A stretch of DNA of 64,000 nucleotides. It comes from Ceratotherium simum simum (lineage: Eukaryota; Chordata; Mammalia; Perissodactyla; Rhinocerotidae). The notes under the pieces were generated by a model. The model searched no databases. It had not been told where the DNA came from and was given only the letters and a program-made list of their open reading frames with translations. The translations under genes were made by a program, and so were the position numbers. Position 1 is the stretch's first letter, and every line of letters starts with the position of its first letter. The stretch lies in the NCBI RefSeq assembly GCF_000283155.1, contig NW_004454207.1, forward strand, positions 12,608,014-12,672,013, written 5' to 3'. This document shows, piece by piece, positions 10,889 to 24,494 of this stretch.

Positions 10889-13800
10889 GTAAAGTTCCCC
10901 TGTGGGAGGATGGGGAGTAAGCTGAGGAGTGGGGATGACCGAGCGTCCCGGGAGGCTTTGAGGCGAGGCAATGCCGAGCTGTCGGGAGCGTGGGGTAGGA
11001 GGGAGCCCCGGAGCCCGCCGGGTTAAGCCGCGCTCGCGCCGCCGCCTGCACCTCCGCAGGTCCGCGAGCTGGACCTGGGGATGTGAGATCGTGAGACCTC
11101 GAGACCCCGAAGGATTCGATTGGAAAGTCATAGTGTTAAATGTCATTGAGGTTTTAACTTCTTAAAGTCTGGGAAGGGAATGTCTACATTGTCCTCAGTG
11201 CTTAATGCTGTCAAGGTTGGGGGGCTTCGGGCCTCCACATCTCCCACAGTGAGCGGAGGTGTAGTCTTGTATAACGATGAAGGAGTCTTAGGGCTTCCCA
11301 GTCTTCAGAGTACCAGATTGCTTATACAGGAAAAGCGTTTTAGAAGTAGAAGAGAGCTAGCTGTTCAGATAGTGGCGAGCTGTAGGTAGCAAATATGGTT
11401 GAAGAAAAAGTTGTGATTTGTGTTACGTACAGCGATTTAGAATAAAAATAATATGTTTGATTACAGGATGTTACGAAGTTGACGCCACTTTCACACGAAG
11501 TTATCAGCAGACAAGCCACCATTAATATAGGTAAGTTAAGAATAGCTTGGAGGCCTCCCTTGCTTGATCTCCTGCAAGTAATTTTAACCTCTCTCTTTGT
11601 GTGATGACCTGAATTATATGAGGATGCAGATATTCAAGACATAGATGTTGAGCCCTTGTGAGCAAAGCACCTACTAGATTTTTTGGGAAGCATGTTTCCC
11701 GTGCCTGGCTTATAGACTAGAAGAGAAGATATAGACACATGAAAAGTTAATAGCGTAAGGCAATATGTAGTCATATGTAACAGTTTAAGGAAGAGGTGAA
11801 AATTCAGCTGTACTGACCACACAGAGTTATTGCAAGGGCAGAGTTTGTGAAAGTTTTATTTGCTATATATGCTATTGTTAAGTAGAATACTTTTTTTTTC
11901 TTAATTGGCATCTAGAACTTTAGAGGAGAAGTTATGTTGACTGAGTGTAAATTTTTGGTATTTGAGAGTCTGTACAAACAGCACAGTAAAACCTAGTTAA
12001 AGGTAAGGTTCTGCCACAAGGCTATTAAAAAGTTATAAGATATATGCTACCCTTGGCAGCATTACCATGATTAAATCTAGGTTGTTTTCATGCGTTCATT
12101 TTTGTTATGTTAGGATTCATCATACCTATTTACTTCACTCTGGAAATGCTGGAAAGTTTCTTAATATATAAGATTTTAAGTACTTTTTATTGAGTGTTCA
12201 TTTTAAATGAAGGTAGTGTTTTCTGTGATTAAAAACATAAGATGAATAGTTTTTATTATGGTGAGTATGGTTTTTAAACAAGGTTGTCAGTTACATAGAA
12301 AGTTCTCTTTAGTCCTGTATCAGATTAAGTTTTTAGTAGGAAAGGATGTATAGCAGGAAAAATCAAAAGTAATTGTTGGTTTTACATTGATATTTACGGT
12401 TAGTTATGGCTTTGGGTTTTCCACTCTTAACACTATTTGAAAAAACATCTGGTGTAATTGAGTACACATGAATTAATTTTTTGTACTTTGTCTACAGGTA
12501 CAATTGGTCATGTAGCTCATGGGAAATCCACAGTTGTAAAAGCTATTTCTGGAGTTCACACTGTCAGGTTCAAAAATGAACTGGAAAGAAACATTACAAT
12601 CAAACTTGGATATGCTAATGCTAAGGTGAGCTGTGTACTGTGAAACTAGAACCTAGCTTTAATTTTTGAACATGCAGGTAAATCTAAATCTTTTTTTGAT
12701 TGGAACTTTCAGATTTATAAACTTGACGACCCAAGTTGTCCTCGGCCAGAATGTTATAGATCCTGTGGAAGCAGTACACCCGATGAGTTTCCTACAGACA
12801 TTCCAGGGACCAAAGGGAACTTCAGATTAGTCAGGTAACCACTTCCGTGCTAAAAACACTTTACACTTCATATTTTATTGTCTTATGATTTGTGTTTTTT
12901 GAAATATTTAACTGAGATGTTAAACAGTGAACCTAATTGCTGATTTTCCATTATTTTATGTTTTTATTGTCTATAATGACAATAATTTGAACAGTCAAGT
13001 ATTTAAACCTAAGTTAAAATACTTACATCTAAGTTCTCCAAAGGAAAAGTATCACATAAGCAGAATGAAAGGGAGGGAAACACAGCTCATTGAATTTAAG
13101 GGATTCTTTTTGCCAGGCTTCCTAAATTTCTTTTAAACAATGTTATTTCTATTTCTTAGATAAGGGAGGAACAAAGCCATTCTTTTTTTTTTTTTTTGTG
13201 AGGAGGATCAGCCCCGAGCTAACATCCATGCTAATCCTCCTCTTTTTTTTTTTGCTGAGGAAGACCGACTCTGAGCTAACATCTATTGCCAATCCTCCTC
13301 CTTTTTTTTTTTTTTTTTACCCAAAGCCCCAGTAGATAGTTGTATGTCATAGTTGCACATCCTTCTAGTTGCTATATGTGGGACTCGGCCTCAGCATGGC
13401 CGGAAAAGTGGTGCGTTGGTGCGCACCCGGTATCCGAACCTGGACCGCCAGTAGCGGAGCGTGCGCACTTAACCGCTAAGCCACAGGGCCGGCCTGGAAC
13501 AAAGCTATACTTAATTACTCCTCTTAAATACATGGGCTTGTTACCCACCTGTTTTCTGAGTATGATTGCATATCCTGGTTCTTTATCAGAGGATACTGAC
13601 ATCCGCCTAGTGATGTTTATGGGGTTTGGGGATGCCCCACAAGGAAATTTTAGATCTGGGGCAGAGTTGGAACTAGGGAGAGGTGAGTGAGACCCAAAAT
13701 TTAAGAAGGGGGGAATGCTAAAAAAAACTCAGTAATCAAGATAAATAGTATTTTATTTTTTATTTATTTATTTTTTTAATATCGATTCATTTAGAGTGTG

Positions 13801-16800
13801 TGTGTGAGAGAGTGTGTGAGTATGTGAGAGAGAGAGGAAGATCAGCTCTGAGCTAACATCTGTCGCCAATCCTCCTCTTTTTGCTGAGGAAGACTGGCCC
13901 TGAGCTAACATCTGTGCCTATCTTCCTCTACTTTATATGGGACGCCGCCACAGCATGGCCTGACAAGCAGTGTGTCAGTGCACGCCCGGGATCCGAACCT
14001 GGGCCACCAGCAGCGGAGCGTGCACACTTAACCACTATGCCACCGGGCAGGCCCTAAACAGTATTTTAATGCAATTCTTTTGAAATTAATGCAAAGAAAT
14101 TGTCATAAACAGAATATCATTTTTTTAAATAGAGACAGGTTCAAATTACTCATTTTTTTCTTTCTTTCTTTCTTTTTTTTTTTTTTTTCTTGCTGAGGAA
14201 GATTCTCCCTGAGCTGACATCTGTGCCAGTCTTCTTCTATTTTGTATATGGGTCACCGCCACAGCATGGCTGCTGATGAGTGGTATAGGTCCGTGCCCGG
14301 GAACCAAACCTGGGCTGCCAAAGTGGAATACACCAAACTTAACCACTAGGCCACGGGGCCAGCCCCTAATTTTGATTTTTAAAAAACTTTAAATATTTAT
14401 TTTGATTACTGGGTTTTTTGGCATCCCCTTGAATTTTGTACCTGAGGCAAGGACCTCACTTGCCTCACTCTAGTTCTGGCCCTGATCAGGGATCAGCAGA
14501 CTTTTTCTGTAAAGGGCCAGATAGTAAATATTTTCTGCTTTGCAGGCCATAGGTTCTCTGTTGCAACTACTTATCTCTGCTCTTTTGTTATGAAAGCAGA
14601 TGTGATGTGCATAAGTGAGTATGGCAGTGGGCAGTTTGCTGACTCCTGTTTTAGATCAGGATAGTGTGTGCATACAATTTTTAAAAATAATGATTCTGAA
14701 TGAGTAGCATAGTTTTGTTAAAATAGTGCTGCCGTCTCCAGTTTAGATTGGCAGTTCCAGCTTTTCAAAATGCTAGAGAAATTTTTGGCAGATTATTTTT
14801 TCAGATGGCAATGCCCATTCTGTTAACACTGTTTTGGCTTTGAAATCAATGACATTCCCGATATACACTCTATATCATATTCTATACCATATTCACTTTG
14901 ATTGGATTTGGGAGTTTCTGTCCCTTCAGTTATTTCTACACATAGCTAATTTCATAGCTTTGTAATGATCTGCAGTGATTTTACTCTGAGCCAGTAGGTA
15001 ATCTTATTTCCAAAGTCTAGAAATGCTAAATCCTGTAACCACTTGACTTTACAGCAGTAAGAATTAATTCCATATTCTGATTCCATATTCATATGTAATA
15101 TTCATATTCTGTATTTAAAGTGATTTATTTTGTTTTTTTGTGTGTGTGTGAGGAAGATTTGTCTTGAGCTAACATCTGTTGCCAATCTTCCTCTTTTTTT
15201 TTTTTTTTTGCTTGAGGAAGGTTAGCTCTGAGCTAACATCTGTGCCAGTCCTCCTCTATTTTGTATGTGGGTTGCCGCCACAGCATGGCTGACGAGCGGT
15301 GTATGTCCGCGCATGGGATCTGACCTTGTGAACCCAGGCCGCTGAAGCGCAGTGGGCTGAACCCAACTGCTATGCTACGGGGCCAGCCCCTAAAGTAATT
15401 TCATTTTAAGAAACCTATAACTTGCACATTGAAGTATAGATTGATCTTAGGACTGATTGTTGTTTCTCAATTGTTAGACATGTTTCCTTTGTTGACTGTC
15501 CTGGCCACGATATTTTGATGGCTACTATGCTGAATGGTGCAGCAGTGATGGATGCAGCTCTTCTGTTGATAGGTAAATACATCAGAATTGGTTTGGACGA
15601 ATCAGTGTGGAGCATATCCAAGATGAAATATTTAAGGAGAAACTAAGGCCCTTAAGAGCCATATCCATTACCTAAGGGTCAAGTTAATGGGAACTAACAT
15701 GTCATCCAGGATGACACCCTGCCTACCAGATAGACCTAGGGCTGATATCTTGTGGGAATTCTTACAGTAGTATGTATTTTTAAAAAGTCAGTAGTGCATT
15801 TTCCCCACTTAGATCACATGAAATGATTTATTATTTTAGTTATATATTTACATGTAAAAGTAGATATATGGTTTTTTTTTTTTTTGTCTCTGAGTTGTTC
15901 ACTGCAACATTGATGTATAATGGTTTTATTTACTTGTAAATCTCATTCGTAATAAGTGCTGAAGTCTAGACTTGAATTGAGGTTTTCAGGGCTAGGATTG
16001 TGCTACTTTCCTTATGTGAGCTGTTGAGAGATTTTGTTGCTGTGAGATATAATTTTTAAAAGTATGCCAAGTGGATATAGTACAGGACACCTGAATGTCA
16101 CCGCCTAGGGAGGATGATCGTTGGAGTGCCCAATAAAACATGCCTATTTCTTTATAATACACTGTCGGTTATCTTGGCAGTTATGTTCTTCCCTCCCATT
16201 GTTAGATAGTAGCCTCTGATGGTAGTTGAAACCCCTCTTAATTACTCTCTGCCCCTCAGGATCTTGACTGGGCCAGAACATCTCTAACACTAGATAGAGC
16301 CAGAGGGCTATACCTTATCCCTGAGCAAAACCTGAGGGCAGACCCTGAGATGCCAGACTTGTTGATTCCAAACTTCTTGCTTAGGACCAGGAATGGGAGG
16401 CTCCAGTGAATGCAGGCACAGAGGGTGAAGCAGGGGCAAAAGGTGGATGCTTGGTGATGTCCAAGACTTTTGCCTTGAATAGGGCTAGGGCATTCAAATG
16501 TTTCCTTTATTATATGCCAGCTAATTTTTTTTTTTGGTAGTAAAACACACATAACATAAAATTTACCATTTTAGCCCATTTAAAGTGTACAATCCAGTGA
16601 CATTTAATATATTCACGGTGTTGTACAAGCATCACTGCTATCTAGTTCCAGAACGTTTTCATCACTCCAAAAGGAAACCTCGTGCCCATTAAACAGTCCC
16701 TCTATTCCCCTTCCCCCCAGCCCCTGGCAACCACTAATCTGCTTTCTGTCTCTTATGGATTTGCCTGTTCTGGCAAATATTTCTAGCTAATTCTCATGCA

Positions 16801-19800
16801 TCTTTTTTATTCATCATCTAGCTGGTAATGAGTCTTGTCCTCAGCCTCAAACTTCTGAACACCTGGCTGCTATAGAAATCATGAAACTGAAGCATATTTT
16901 GATTCTGCAAAATAAAATTGATTTGGTAAAAGAAAGCCAGGCTAAAGAACAATATGAACAGATCCTTGCATTTGTACAAGGTAAGAAGCCATAATATCTA
17001 ATAAATCTATGAATCACTTTGAGAGGCATTTAATCCAGATATCAGATGTTAAATTAACTTTTAATATAATAGGTTATCTAAAACAGGGTGAACTTCTGGG
17101 TCTTAAGTCTTATTTTTCTCTACCTACTGCTTGTTAGCCACCTGATAGAACTAGTGAAATCTGTGTTTCTGAATTTGATAAACTAAAGTACATTTTTGCT
17201 GACCAAAAGTTAGAACTGAATTTGTGTTCTGGAGACTAGCAATCAGATTAAAAAAAAATCCTTCTCAGTGATGGTAAAATGAACAAAAGCATATTTAAAA
17301 AAAAAATAAGTATTACACCATTTATTCTTACTGGGTAGCTACTTTGAAAATTGGAACTGAAAGTGATTTATTTAATCTTCCTAGTGTCCCTTTCTCTAAC
17401 AGCACAGTGTTTCTCATTTCAGGGAACACAAGATGCATCGTATTGTTGACATCTCTTTTAGCCTGGTTTTTCTTGTTAGAAAGGTTGACTTCCTATGAAC
17501 CCAGTTCTATCATAATGAAAAAGAATGTGTCACTTTAATTAAAATCTAATTATGTCTGGTCCATTTCTTTGACCAGCCTGTTTGACATGTACTTAATAAG
17601 GATCAAATATTATATGTGCCAGCAGTTTTGATTAGCAAAGAGTCTGTAATTTTATCTTGACATTTAAAAGGGAGGTTAATTACATGTTATTAGAAATCTT
17701 TCAACTAGTAAAATGCTCTTTCCCGGGAGTGTTAGTATTTTATTCCTTTAAACAGGTTTATCATTTTAGTATATTAAATATATGTTAATATATTTTAACA
17801 TTTTTTTTCCTTAATGGGAATAGCATTCATTTTCAGGAGTAAAAACATACGTAGAATACTACCACCTTTCTAAACAGAATTATCACTTTCTGCCTGTTGT
17901 TGGCAGTTGCGTAGGGATGTTTAGGTATCTCTTTTAGTAAACGTAACTGTTTCATGTAACATGTATAGAGCAAGTTCTGTAAAACTGAAGAATTGTGATC
18001 TTTCTGAATTTTGTCATATAGGTACAGTAGCAGAAGGAGCTCCTATTATTCCAATTTCTGCTCAGCTGAAATACAATATTGAAGTTGTCTGTGAGTACAT
18101 AGTAAAGAAAATTCCAGTACCTCCAAGAGACTTTACTTCAGAACCCCGACTTATTGGTAAGTGATAGGATTTGTCTTTAACTCTTAATTTGATCTTTTCC
18201 ACATTGGTGATTCCCCTTTAAGGGTGTTTATTAATTTTTCCTGTTTCTGCAGAGGTGATAATAAATTACAATCTCCATAAAAATTTTTTTGAAATCCATT
18301 AATTCTGTGTTATACTGACTGCTACATTGCATTGATGAGGGGTGGAGTCCTGAATACAGAAGGAACTTTTAACCTTTTTGTGCTCAGTATATGGTGTGTT
18401 GTATGATCAAGATGGAGTAATACAGTATTCTCTATGGAATTACAATGTTTCATTCAGGAACAGGATAGTGGTATTATGCAAAGTGAAATAAGTCAGAGGG
18501 AGAAGGTCAAATACCGTATGATTTCCTTCATTAAGTAGTAGATAACAACAACAACAAACAAACACATAGAGACAGAGATTGGATTGGTGGTTACCAGAGG
18601 GGAAGGAGGGAGGGAGGAGGGCGAAAGGGATACTTCGGCACATGTGTGTGGTGATGGGTTGTAATTAGTATTTGGGTGGTGAACGTGATGTAATCCATGC
18701 AGAAATAGAAGTGTAATGATGTACACCTGAAATTTATACAATGTTATAAACCAATGTTACTGCAATAAACAAAAAATTAAAAAAAAAAAAAAGGAACAGG
18801 ATGGTAGAACTTCCATACAAATGATTTCATTGTACCATTAATGAAGATTTTCATGTCCCTTGCACTTTATTTAAGTTCGTAGTACCAATATTGGTATAAT
18901 TTGATCATCTAAGCTTGTGGTTCCTACACAGAGATGTAGGAGCCTTTTCAAAACAGACATTTGAGCCCCTCCAAGTCTTCACTCGGCGCCCCTTGTGTGT
19001 TGTGGGAAGTGTTCTCCTCGGTGATTGTGATGCATACCCCTTGTTAAGGGTCACTGCCCTCAGGGACCTAAGTGTAGGTCATGTAGTCCTATAGTTCTTT
19101 TGTAGTTTTTTTTGTGTGTGTGTGAGGAAGATCAGCCCTGAGCTAACATCCATGCTAATCCTCCTCTTTTTGCTGAGGAAGACCGGCTCTGAGCTAACAT
19201 CTATTGCCAATTCTCTTCCTTTTTTTTTCCTCAAAGCCCCAGTAGATAGTTGTATGTCATAGTTGCACATCCTGCTAGTTGCTGCATGTGGGACGCGGCC
19301 TCAGTATGGCCGGAGAAGCGGTGCGTCAGTGCGTGCCCAGGATCCGAACCTGGGCCGCCAGTAGTGGAGCTCGCGCACTTAACCGCTAAGCCATGGGGCC
19401 GGCCCTCTTTTGTAGTTTTAAAACTAAATTTTTATTTTACAAGTCATATGATATAGAGGTATATAAAGAAACAATGATCTCTCTGCCTGCCACTTCTAGC
19501 CCCTTAGCTCTGAAGTAACCAAAATTAGCAGTTGGTGTGTAGTATTCCCACACCTTTCTTTTTCTTCATATCATCATGTATAAACATACATGTTTCTTGT
19601 TTTAGTTTTTCTTTGTGGAAGTGGGATCATCCTATGCATGTTATTTTTGTAACTAGTTTTATTTTTTTTCTTAACCGTGTATGAGGGTTATCCTTCTAGA
19701 TCATTACATGTGACTCTAACATTATTTTTTAATAGCTGCATGTTACTCCATAATATGAATGTACCATAATCCTATCAATGAACTTTTAAGTTATTTCTAA

Positions 19801-20356
19801 TTTTTCCATCATAAGTAAGGCTGCAGTAAACCTAGTTGAGTAACAATACTAGAGTTTGTCACAAATTACCCCTCTGGTGTAAATCTTATGCGTCTACTAT
19901 TTTAGAAAAGTTAACTTAGAATAATATTTTTTCTAAAGTTAAAATGAACAGAATTGGCTTGATTTGTTTTGTTTTCTTTTAGTTATTAGATCCTTTGATG
20001 TCAACAAACCTGGCTGTGAAGTTGATGACCTTAAGGGAGGTGTAGCTGGTGGTAGTATTCTAAAAGGAGTATTAAAGGTAAACTGGATTTTGGTTGTTGG
20101 GTCTTTCTTTTGTTTGGTTTTCCCTTGTCTTAATCAGGAAAATAGTATGGACACTCCAAATTGAAAAATAAAATTTTTTTTATGGTGTCTATACTTGATA
20201 GAGATTTCTTTGTTTACTTTTATGTCTTTTGATGTGTCTGTCCTCTAACTTTATAGGCTCTTTATGAGTATGTAGCACATTTTATATGGGGATAGCCTTG
20301 TGTGGTAGGTAGTTAGAAACAGTTGGGTGGTTCTGGTTTTGAAGATGTCTTCCACA

Positions 20357-20401
<45 letters not shown>

Positions 20402-23400
20402 ATAGTGATCTTTGAAATAGAGAAAGGGTTGCCTTTTTAGTTTTATGGTCTTCCTGTTGGGACTTTTTCTATATAAATGGAAATTGTGTTGTCCCACAGT
20501 AGTTGTAATTACTAATTTATATTTTTACAGGTGGGCCAGGAGATAGAAGTCAGACCTGGTATTGTTTCCAAAGATAGTGAAGGAAAACTGATGTGTAAGC
20601 CAATCTTTTCCAAAATTGTATCCCTCTTCGCAGAACATAATGATCTTCAGTATGCTGCTCCAGGAGGTCTTATTGGTAAGGATTTTCCTCTCATCCCTCC
20701 GCTTTTAATTTGTGGATATTCATGGTACTTTTCATGGGAAATGGATTACCCAAAAAGATATATTGTAGATTTTTTTTTTTTTTAAAGATTTTATTTATTT
20801 TCCCCCAAAAGCCCCACTAGATAGTTGTATGTCATAGTTGCACATCCTTCTAGTTGCTGTATGTGGGACGTGGCCTCAGCATGGCCGGAGAAGCAGTGTT
20901 TGGTGCGTGCCCAGGATCCGAACCTGGGCCACCAGCAGCGGAGCGCACGCACTTAACCGCTAAGCCACGGGGCTGGCCTATATTGTAGATTCTTAATTGG
21001 ATATTTTAATAGTTGAATGGAGTAGGGGAACATACATGTGGTTAAGCTGTTGATTTTAGGTCATGAAATGGTTTCATGTGTTTTCTAAAAATTATTTTTA
21101 AGGTTAAAGAAGAATACATTTTGGGTTAGTATATAAAATAGCTCCTTGTTAGTAATAACAAAATGCGTTTTATGACCTAGCATTTAAAATACCTAACTTT
21201 ACTTTGTGCATGTGTGTCTACATGGTTTTTAGTGTAGAAATGATTGTTTTTTATGTATGTTTTGCAAATGGAAAGTTACCCACAAATGTCAGTTGAATCA
21301 TGTCAGATTGTATTTACACTGAGATGGAAATAAAAGAAGATAACTTCCATTGTGTAGGAAGTTACTGAGGTAATTTATGGATTTTTCTGGTCCCTTACAA
21401 TGTAGTGTCTTAGCAGATACCTAGAACAAGGCCAGATTTAGTGAGAGTTAGAGGTACTGGACTTTTGGATTAAGGAAGGAAATGTGTGGTGAAGAGGGAG
21501 TTTGTCTTTTGGTGCTGTGGTTTTCGGCTGTATAATTCATTTCTCTGTTCTATCTTGTAATTAAGAGTTTACTGTATATGATTTTATCTGTTTTTTTTTA
21601 TAAGGAAACTCTGGGAAAGTGGAAGTGTTTTTTTTTTTTTTTNNNNNNNNNNNNNNNNNNNNNNNNNNNNNNNNNNNNNNNNNNNNNNNNNNNNNNNNNN
21701 NNNNNNNNNNNNNNNNNNNNNNNNNNNNNNNNNNNNNNNNNNNNNNNNNNNNNNNNNNNNNNNNNNNNNNNNNNNNNNNNNNNNNNNNNNNNNNNNNNNN
21801 NNNNNNNNNNNNNNNNNNNNNNNNNNNNNNNNNNNNNNNNNNNNNNNNNNNNNNNNNNNNNNNNNNNNNNNNNNNNNNNNNNNNNNNNNNNNNNNNNNNN
21901 NNNNNNNNNNNNNNNNNNNNNNNNNNNNNNNNNNNNNNNNNNNNNNNNNNNNNNNNNNNNNNNNNNNNNNNNNNNNNNNNNNNNNNNNNNNNNNNNNNNN
22001 NNNNNNCCTCTTCTTTTTGCTGAGGAAGACCGGCTCTGAGCTAACATCTATTGCCAATCCTCCTCCTTTTTTTCCCCAGGGCCCCAGTAGATAGTTGTAT
22101 GTCATAGTTGCACATCCTTCTAGTTACTGTATGTGGGACGCGGCCTCAGCATGGCCGGAGAAGCGGTGCGTCAGTGAGCGCCTGGGGTCTGAACCCGGGC
22201 CGCCAGTATCGGAGCGCGTGCACTTAACCGCTAAGTCTCGGGGCCGGCCCTGCTTCATTTTTATAGCTTCTTCCTTCTCCCCATTGAAAGACAACAGCTA
22301 AAGTATTTTGAAATGGATCCCAGGAATCATATATGAAGTCTTTAAGCTATCTTTTTTTTTTTTTTTTTTGTGAGGAAGATCAGCCCTGAGCTAGTATCGA
22401 TGCCAATCCTCCTCTTTTTACTGAGGAAGATTGGCCCTGGGCTAACATCCGTGCCCATCTTCCTCTAGTTTATATGGGATACCGCCACAGCATGGCTTGA
22501 CAAGTGGTGTGTCGGTGCGTGCCCAGGATCTGAACCTGCGAATCCTGGGGCGGCTGAAGCGGAGCGTGCACACTTAACCACTATGCCACTGGCTGGCCCC
22601 CTCAGCTATCTTTTTTTTTTTTCCCCTTTTTCTCCCCAAAGCCCCAGTAGATAGTTGTATGTCATAGTTGCATATCCTTCTAGTTGCTGTATGTGGGACG
22701 TGGCCTCAGCATGGCTGGAGAAGCGGCGCGTCAGTGCACGCCTGGGATCCGAACCCGGGCCGCCCGTAGCGGAGCATGCATGCTTAACCACTAAGCCACG
22801 GGGCCAGCCCCTTAGCTATCTTTTTGATCAGACTTCCAGGAGAGAAATGGCAGGCAAATATTCTGCAAACTACTCATTATGAATTTTGTGTGTTTTCAAC
22901 CTTCATTAATGATATTCAGACTCGTTTTTGAGTTAGGCTATTATTTCGGTTTGCCCTTTATTTAGAATTTAAATCAAGAAACTCTTTCCGTTCTCAAATG
23001 CCCAACTAACCCATGAGTTTACAGTTCTGTTTCTTCAGATAAAACAAGTATTTTGTCACACCTATGTAGCTATTACATGAGTATGAAAATGTAAGTGTGT
23101 ATTAAGATGTATAGGTATATGCTGTACTTGTTTAAGTTTTTGGGTAAATAGCTTTATAGGAAATAAAAAGTTGGACTATATATATCTTATTTTATATCAG
23201 GAGTTGGAACAAAAATTGACCCCACTTTGTGCCGGGCTGACAGAATGGTGGGGCAAGTACTTGGAGCAGTTGGAGCTTTACCTGAAATCTTCACTGAGTT
23301 GGAAATCTCCTATTTCCTGCTGAGACGGCTTCTGGGTGTACGCACTGAAGGAGACAAGAAAGCAGCAAAGGTAAGTGCTTTCTGTAATTCCTGTTTCAAA

Positions 23401-24460
23401 AAAAAGTAACAGTGATGATAAGACCAGTTTTGACATTCATTCTTCTACAGTTAACACAGATTAAGGAAAAAAGTTGTGAGACTGACCCAGTGGTGTGGTG
23501 GTTAAGTTCACACACTCCACTTCGGGGCCCGGGGTTCATGGGTTCAGATCCTGGGCGCGGACCTACACACTGCTCATCAAGCCATGCTGTGGCGGTATCC
23601 TACATACAAAATAGAGGAAGATTGGCACAGATGTTAGCTCAGGGCCAATCTTCCTCACCAAAAAAAAAAGAAAAAAGAAAAAAAGGTGAATAAATTTCAC
23701 TTACTGAAAATTGAGAACTTGTATATGGCAATCAGTTTAAAGTAAAACAAAATGGGAAAGTATGTCACGTATGACAGTGACATGACATTCCATTACCCAT
23801 GTGATTTTTTTTAAAGTCTCAGTGAGATTAGATTGGCAGAGATGGAAAATTGCTGACATCTGTTGTTGGGAAGGATTTAGGAAAATAAGCAGTCATATTT
23901 GGAAAGCATTTTCTTCATTTTGGGCTTTATTTTTCCCAATTTGTCTCCCTAGGTGCAAAAGCTGTCTAAGAATGAAGTGCTCATGGTGAATATAGGATCC
24001 CTGTCGACAGGAGGAAGAGTTAGTGCAGTCAAGGCCGATTTGGGCAAAATTGTTTTGACTAATCCTGTGTGTACAGAAGTAGGAGAAAAAATTGCCCTTA
24101 GCCGAAGAGTTGAGAAACACTGGCGGTAAGTTTATTAGCCTTTGTCACTGTCTAATAAAACAGACACAATCAGTTTCCTTAAGTTCTTGGTGGTGTACAC
24201 ACACACTTTTCCTTGACTGCAGAAGTTGTTGTGGCTTTAACTCTCAACTGTTTATTCGTATGACTTTGAAATCTGTATTTCTAGCCCTGATTTGTGATAG
24301 GCACAACTTATGCAAAAACTAAGGAATTTAGGTTCAATATTTCTTTTGCCTTTGGCTTTTAAAAACTTATTTGGAAATAATTTCAAACCTAACAGGAAAA
24401 TTACAAGTATTGTACACAGAACTCCTAGATTCCCTTTTCCCAGATACACAAATTTATTTC

Positions 24461-24494
<34 letters not shown>

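Larger units (their letters stand above)
10190..11110 (+). promoter_or_regulatory. EIF2S3: CpG-rich promoter of EIF2S3
   Basis: The only GC- and CpG-dense stretch in the window, surrounded by AT-rich sequence. It covers exon 1 and the start of intron 1. It contains a GC box of the form tgccccgccccgc at 10746-10758, many CGCG steps near 10490-10510, and GGAA/TTCC repeats (ETS-like) next to the start codon. A TATA-like ATAAATA lies about 250 bases upstream of the ATG, too far away to set the start site. Confidence 0.85.

Noticed and set aside
10105..11146. Overlapping minus-strand ORFs (up to 130 codons) across the CpG-rich promoter
   Set aside because: Typical chance ORFs in GC-rich DNA. A divergent non-coding transcript is possible but not shown by the sequence.
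21578..22105. ORFs of 134-173 codons
   Set aside because: Mostly unknown residues from the N run. Artefact of translating an assembly gap.
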